Part shown: positions 6,209 to 9,496 of the stretch, piece after piece
Layout of the letters: the number at the start of each line of letters is the position of its first letter
Numbering within the stretch: the stretch's first letter is position 1
DNA from: Acidimicrobiia bacterium
GTDB lineage: Bacteria; Actinomycetota; Acidimicrobiia; Spongiisociales; ZC4RG35
NCBI GenBank assembly: GCA_009377735.1
Contig: WHTL01000147.1
Span: 1 to 9,496, forward strand
Length of the DNA stretch: 9,496 bases
Reading direction: 5' to 3'
The notes under the pieces: generated by a model
What the model was told of the DNA's origin: nothing
The model's database searches: none
The model's input: the letters and a program-made list of their open reading frames with translations, nothing else
Program-made: the position numbers and the translations under genes

Positions 6209-7400
6209 TTGCAATCACATCGGGTGACGATGCTGGGGACGGGTCTCATCGGAGACTTCTACACCATGACCCTCCACGGGGGAAGGGGTCGAGACCGGGT
6301 AGAGACGGTTTACTCACGAACCGAGGAGCGTGGCGAGGCGTTCGCCGATCGCTGGGACATCCCCAGCAACACGACCTCGATGGAAGAGGCGATCAACCAC
6401 CCCGACACCGATACGGTCGTGATCGGTCTCCCCAACCATCTCCACGAGGAAGCGGTTGCAATGACCGCCGATGCCGGCAAGGCCGTCCTATGCACCAAGC
6501 CGCTGGCACGCAACGCCGAGGAGGCGGCGCGCATCCTGGAGAAGGTGGAGTCGGCTGGGGTGTTCGCCGGCTACCTCGAGGATCTCGTCTACACGCCGAA
6601 GACCGTGAAGGCGGTGGAATCGGTCCGCTCCGGTGCCATCGGTGACGTCACCTGGGTCCGCTCCCGGGAAACCCATCCCGGCCCCCATTCGGCGTGGTTC
6701 TGGGACGGGCGTCTCACCGGTGGCGGCGCCATCATCGATCTGGGTTGTCACTGCATCGAGATCATCCGCAATTTCGTAGGGAAGGGAAACCGCCCGGTAG
6801 AGGTGATGTGCGTCACCGACACCTTCGTCCATCCCATCGAGGACGAAGACAACGCCATCGCCCTCATCAGATTCGAGTCGGGGGCCATTGGACAGTTCGA
6901 GGTGTCATGGACCTTCCGGGGAGGGATGGACCTCCGCGACGAGGTAGCGGGCACCGAGGGAACGATATGGCTCAACCACTTTCTCCGTACCGGTTTCGAG
7001 ATGTTCACCGCCGGAGAGTCCGAGGGTTACGTCGCCGAGAAGGCAGAGAGCCGGCTGGTTGTTCCCCGTAGGCGATGAGGTGTCGGAGCTCGGCTACGTG
7101 GACATGTTCGCCGACATGTTCGACTCGATGGAGAGTGGCCGCGAACCTCGTGAGACCTTCTACGACGGCTACCTGGTCAACTCCATCATGGATGCCTGCT
7201 ATCGCTCCGCCGAGGAGAAGGCCTGGGTACCCGTCGACGCCGAATGGCGACATGGCACAACACCGCGCATCTCCAAGAAGACCGAGACCTTCGAGGGTCA
7301 CACCGTGATCAAGTCCGAGGTACTCCCCGACGGTCGCAGAAAGCTCATCCTTAAGGACTCCAAGACGGGTGATTTCCTGGACCGGGTGGTGTCGGAGTAG
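6209..7400 (+). CDS. Gfo/Idh/MocA-family NAD(P)-dependent oxidoreductase with an apparent frameshift
   Basis: Enzymes of this family oxidise or reduce sugars, inositols and related compounds in the cytoplasm with NAD(P). The start is a TTG at 6209 with a strong AAGGAG (6198-6203) 5 bases upstream. The first frame gives a Rossmann fold with GTGLIG (10-15), the CTKPLA motif with K97, and the catalytic-domain motif GGGAIIDLGCH with D177 and H181. It then leaves the family pattern after residue ~280 and stops at 7076-7078. A second frame from about 7050 continues with AGWLFPVGDEVSELGYVDMF and runs to a TAG at 7398-7400. Joined, the protein is about 396 residues, a normal family length. The break is a single extra base (or two missing) near 7049-7051. 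The C-terminal ~45 residues (from about RISKKTETFEG) form a charged beta-like tail that I do not recognise. Substrate unknown. Confidence 0.9.
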
Positions 7401-7424
7401 GACCTTGTATCAAATGACTGCCGA

Positions 7425-7459
7425 GCCCCTCCTTCCAGTGGAAGGCAATTCTGTGAGGG
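7425..7459 (+). promoter_or_regulatory. Hairpin upstream of the propeller gene that could cover its ribosome binding site
   Basis: CCTTCC (7431-7436) and GGAAGG (7440-7445) form a perfect 6-base-pair stem with a 3-base loop. Just outside it, GCCCCT (7425-7430) can pair, with one bulged C, with AGGGC (7455-7459), part of the only Shine-Dalgarno-like sequence before the ATG at 7469. The hairpin may instead terminate the oxidoreductase transcript, but no T-tract follows. Weak evidence. Confidence 0.25.
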
Positions 7460-7468
7460 CGGTCCACG

Positions 7469-9373
7469 ATGCGACCGGCAAACAAAATTTGGGTCACGGC
7501 CTTGGTGGCGGCCCTGGCGGCCGCGCTCGTGGTCGGAATGGTCGCCTCAGCCGATCCCGGTGACACGATCAGAATCAGCGTCGCCAGCGACGGCACCGAA
7601 GCCAACATGGGTTCGGAAGTTCACCCAATACCGGCATCCGTGTCGGCTGATGGACGGTACGTCGCTTTCGAATCGCCCGCTACCAATCTGGTCACGGAGG
7701 ACAACAATAATGCCATTGATGTGTTCGTCCACGACACCGAGAGCCGCGAGACCACACGGGTTAGCATCAACAGCGACGGCGTCGAGGCAAACAACAATTC
7801 CTACGAGCCGACTATCTCGGGAGACGGGCGGTTCGTAGCCTTCTGGTCGTCTGCAACGAATCTGGTCCCCGATGACACCAACGACGATTGGGATGTGTTC
7901 GTCCATGACACCGAGACCGGGGACACCATCAGCGTCAGCGTCAACAGCCGCGGCGACCAGGCAGACATGGGCTCCTTCATGCCTGCCATCTCGGATACCG
8001 GCCGGTACATTGCGTTCTCCTCCAACGCCACCAATCTGGTTCCGGGTGACACAAACAACACCTTCGACATATTTGTCCATGACACCGAGACCGGGGACAC
8101 CACCCGGGTCAGCGTCAACAGCGATGGTGTCGACGGAAACAGCGGGTCCTACGGTCCGGGGATCTCCGCAGACGGACGATATGTCTCCTTTGAATCGCAC
8201 GCCACCAATCTGGTCCCGGGTGATACCACGGGCGACGAATCCGATGTCTTCCTCCATGACATCGAGAGCGGGGAGACCAGCCGTCTCAGTGTCCACAGCG
8301 ACGGCACCCCGGCCATTGGCCATTCCTTCGCGTCGGTGATATCAGCTGACGGACGTTATGTCGCCTTCCAATCGGACGCTCCCAACCTGGTCGATGGCGA
8401 CACGAACAACGTATCCGATGTGTTCGTCCGTGATACCGTTACCGGGAGGACCACTCGAGTCAGTGTGCACAGCAACGGAGCCCAGGGTGATCGCGGTTCG
8501 GTGGGCGCGTCGATTTCTGCTGATGGACGCTACGTCGCGTTCGATTCGGCATCCAATCTGGTCGACGGCGACACCTTCGGAATCGACGTATTCGTCCACG
8601 ACACAGAATCTGGCAGCACTACCCGGATTAGTATCAATAGCAGCGGCACACCGGGCAATAACGCCTCCTTACGCCCGGCGCTCTCAGCTGACGGACGCCA
8701 CGTCGCTTTTACCTCATTCGCTACCAATCTGGTCCCGAACGACACCAACGACATCCACGATGTGTTTCTCCACGAGATCGACAACACTCCTCCTCCACCA
8801 CCGACGACGACCACCACAATGCCCCCGGGTGGCGAGGACTATTTCATCGACGATGACGGGCATCTGTTCGAGGACGACATCAACGCCATCGCCGAGGCAG
8901 GGATAACTCGTGGCTGCAACCCGCCCGACAACGACCGCTACTGTCCCGACGAGTCATTCCTCAGAGGTCAGGCCGCCGCGTTCCTCCGTCGGGCTCTCGA
9001 TGTGCCGGCATCGGACACCGACCACTTCAGCGACGACGACAACTCGGTGTTCGAGGAGGACATCAACGCCATCGCCACCGAAGGGATCACCCGAGGCTGC
9101 AACCCACCAGACAACACGCTGTTCTGTCCGGAAGATCCTTTCACCCGGGGACAGGCCGCCGCATTCGTCCGCCGCGCCCTCGACGTGCCCGCCACCGACA
9201 CCGACCACTTCACCGACGACAACGACAGTGTGTTCGAAGAAGACATCAACGCCATCGCCGAGGCGGGGATCACCCGAGGCTGCAACCCACCCGACAACGA
9301 CCGCTACTGCCCCGACGAGCTCCTCACCCGGGGCCAGGCAGCTGCCTTCATGAGACGAGCCCTATTGCCATGA
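7469..9373 (+). CDS. Secreted seven-blade beta-propeller protein with three C-terminal SLH-like repeats
   Basis: This 634-residue protein has a signal peptide (1-28, cleavage likely after ASA). Residues about 31-438 form a TolB/PD40-like propeller: seven blades start near 57, 116, 174, 232, 291, 349 and 405, each with ISADGRYVAF, ATNLVPGDTN, DVFVHDTETG and RVSVNSDG segments. The seventh is short and lacks its outer strands; the piece GDTIRISVASDGTEA at 31-45 supplies them, so the ring closes with N-terminal sequence (velcro closure). A PPPPPTTTTT linker (440-452) leads to three SLH-like repeats (about 458-634), each with a GCNPP...CP pair and RGQAAAF helix. Propellers of this kind usually bind proteins or sugars; no catalytic motif is visible. 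It is probably displayed on the cell surface. The ATG at 7469 has only a weak ribosome binding site (GAGGGC, 7454-7459). The next exported-protein gene starts 44 bases downstream. Confidence 0.9.
   Translation: MRPANKIWVTALVAALAAALVVGMVASADPGDTIRISVASDGTEANMGSEVHPIPASVSADGRYVAFESPATNLVTEDNNNAIDVFVHDTESRETTRVSINSDGVEANNNSYEPTISGDGRFVAFWSSATNLVPDDTNDDWDVFVHDTETGDTISVSVNSRGDQADMGSFMPAISDTGRYIAFSSNATNLVPGDTNNTFDIFVHDTETGDTTRVSVNSDGVDGNSGSYGPGISADGRYVSFESHATNLVPGDTTGDESDVFLHDIESGETSRLSVHSDGTPAIGHSFASVISADGRYVAFQSDAPNLVDGDTNNVSDVFVRDTVTGRTTRVSVHSNGAQGDRGSVGASISADGRYVAFDSASNLVDGDTFGIDVFVHDTESGSTTRISINSSGTPGNNASLRPALSADGRHVAFTSFATNLVPNDTNDIHDVFLHEIDNTPPPPPTTTTTMPPGGEDYFIDDDGHLFEDDINAIAEAGITRGCNPPDNDRYCPDESFLRGQAAAFLRRALDVPASDTDHFSDDDNSVFEEDINAIATEGITRGCNPPDNTLFCPEDPFTRGQAAAFVRRALDVPATDTDHFTDDNDSVFEEDINAIAEAGITRGCNPPDNDRYCPDELLTRGQAAAFMRRALLP
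7637..8782 (+). repeat. Seven tandem propeller-blade repeats (about 170-175 bases each)
   Basis: Units encode 56-59 residues each, with the last shortened to about 34. Short DNA blocks recur, for example CCATGACACCGAGACCGGGG in blades 2 and 3 (near 7906 and 8087) and variants of GCTGATGGACG at most unit starts. Conservation is mainly in the SADGR(Y/H)VAF and NLV motifs. Spread-out substitutions suggest an older expansion, with blades 2 and 3 the most alike. Confidence 0.85.
8840..9370 (+). repeat. Three tandem SLH-like repeats in the propeller gene
   Basis: Units start near 8840, 9023 and 9206. DNA blocks such as GACATCAACGCCATCGCC recur in all three. The encoded consensus, HF-x-DD-(D/N)-x-SVFEEDINAIA then GITRGCNPP-x-N then CP, and RGQAAAF-x-RRAL-x-(V)P, matches the triplet in the amidase at 3990-4511, though the two sets differ in internal residues. 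Each unit has a Cys pair nine positions apart. Confidence 0.85.
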
Positions 9374-9417
9374 GACACCCGACTACCAGAGCTAGGAAAA
9401 CCGAGGAGAGGGAAGAA

Positions 9418-9496
9418 ATGAGTGCGACAAGGATCCTTGCAAGGAGTGCGACCATCGCTGTCGTCGCGGCTCTGATGACCCTGCTGACCTTGACGG
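9418..9496 (+). CDS. Start of an exported protein (signal peptide only, cut by the right edge)
   Basis: The ATG at 9418 has a GAGGAG ribosome binding site (9403-9408) at 9 bases. The 26 visible residues begin MSATRILARSATIAVVAALM and continue with a Leu/Thr-rich stretch, a typical signal peptide with a basic start and hydrophobic core. Nothing of the mature protein is in the window, so its function cannot be stated. The 44-base gap after the propeller gene, without a terminator-like hairpin, suggests cotranscription. Confidence 0.65.
   Translation, partial: MSATRILARSATIAVVAALMTLLTLT

Noticed and set aside
7040..7080. Programmed ribosomal frameshift in the oxidoreductase
   Set aside because: No slippery heptamer, no strong downstream structure and no precedent that I know of in this family; an indel is simpler.
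7547..8323. 258-codon open frame antisense to the propeller gene
   Set aside because: It mirrors the propeller repeats in another frame; long antisense frames are expected in G/C-rich repeats, and the sense frame has a signal peptide and clear domains.
8788..8823. Pro/Thr repeat block in the propeller gene considered as a microsatellite or assembly artefact
   Set aside because: It keeps the frame and reads as an ordinary Pro/Thr linker between propeller and SLH-like repeats.

Overview
The window looks like chromosomal DNA from a high-GC Actinomycetota bacterium, possibly of the class Acidimicrobiia. This rests on the strong G/C bias at third codon positions, on actinobacterial-type GlgC and GlgB sequences, and on a cysteine-paired S-layer-homology (SLH)-like repeat that I associate, from memory, with Acidimicrobiia cell-surface proteins. 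No search was run, so the taxonomy is inference. I see no rRNA, tRNA, CRISPR array, insertion sequence or phage gene.

Region 1 (1-2578, minus strand) is a glycogen operon. It is transcribed from a two-helix LapA-domain membrane protein, through glycogen branching enzyme (glgB), into glucose-1-phosphate adenylyltransferase (glgC), which runs off the left edge. glgC carries an apparent one-base frame break near 139-143.

Region 2 (2642-3876, plus strand) is a divergent pair: a Thr/Pro-rich lipoprotein, then a gamma-carbonic-anhydrase-like left-handed beta-helix protein whose GTG start overlaps the lipoprotein stop by 4 bases.

Region 3 (3896-5609, plus strand) holds a secreted peptidoglycan amidase (PGRP/Amidase_2 type) with three N-terminal SLH-like repeats, apparently transcribed leaderless. 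A terminator-like hairpin and a four-helix membrane protein follow; the N-terminus of the membrane protein is ambiguous.

Region 4 (5610-6208) is a 600-base stretch with no gene on the plus strand. On the minus strand it contains a 36-residue ORF with a good ribosome binding site that resembles the core of small DUF6458-type membrane proteins.

Region 5 (6209-9496, plus strand) starts with a Gfo/Idh/MocA-family NAD(P)-dependent oxidoreductase, also frame-broken (near 7049). Next is a secreted seven-blade beta-propeller protein ending in three more copies of the cysteine-paired SLH-like repeat, then the signal peptide of a further exported protein cut by the right edge.

The most interesting theme is the shared surface module. 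The same CX8C-containing SLH-like triplet sits at the N-terminus of an amidase and at the C-terminus of a propeller protein about 3.8 kb away, suggesting a common way of attaching exported proteins to the envelope. A caution is that two certain single-base frame breaks, and perhaps a third, occur within 9.5 kb. This suggests either indel errors in the assembly or ongoing gene decay.
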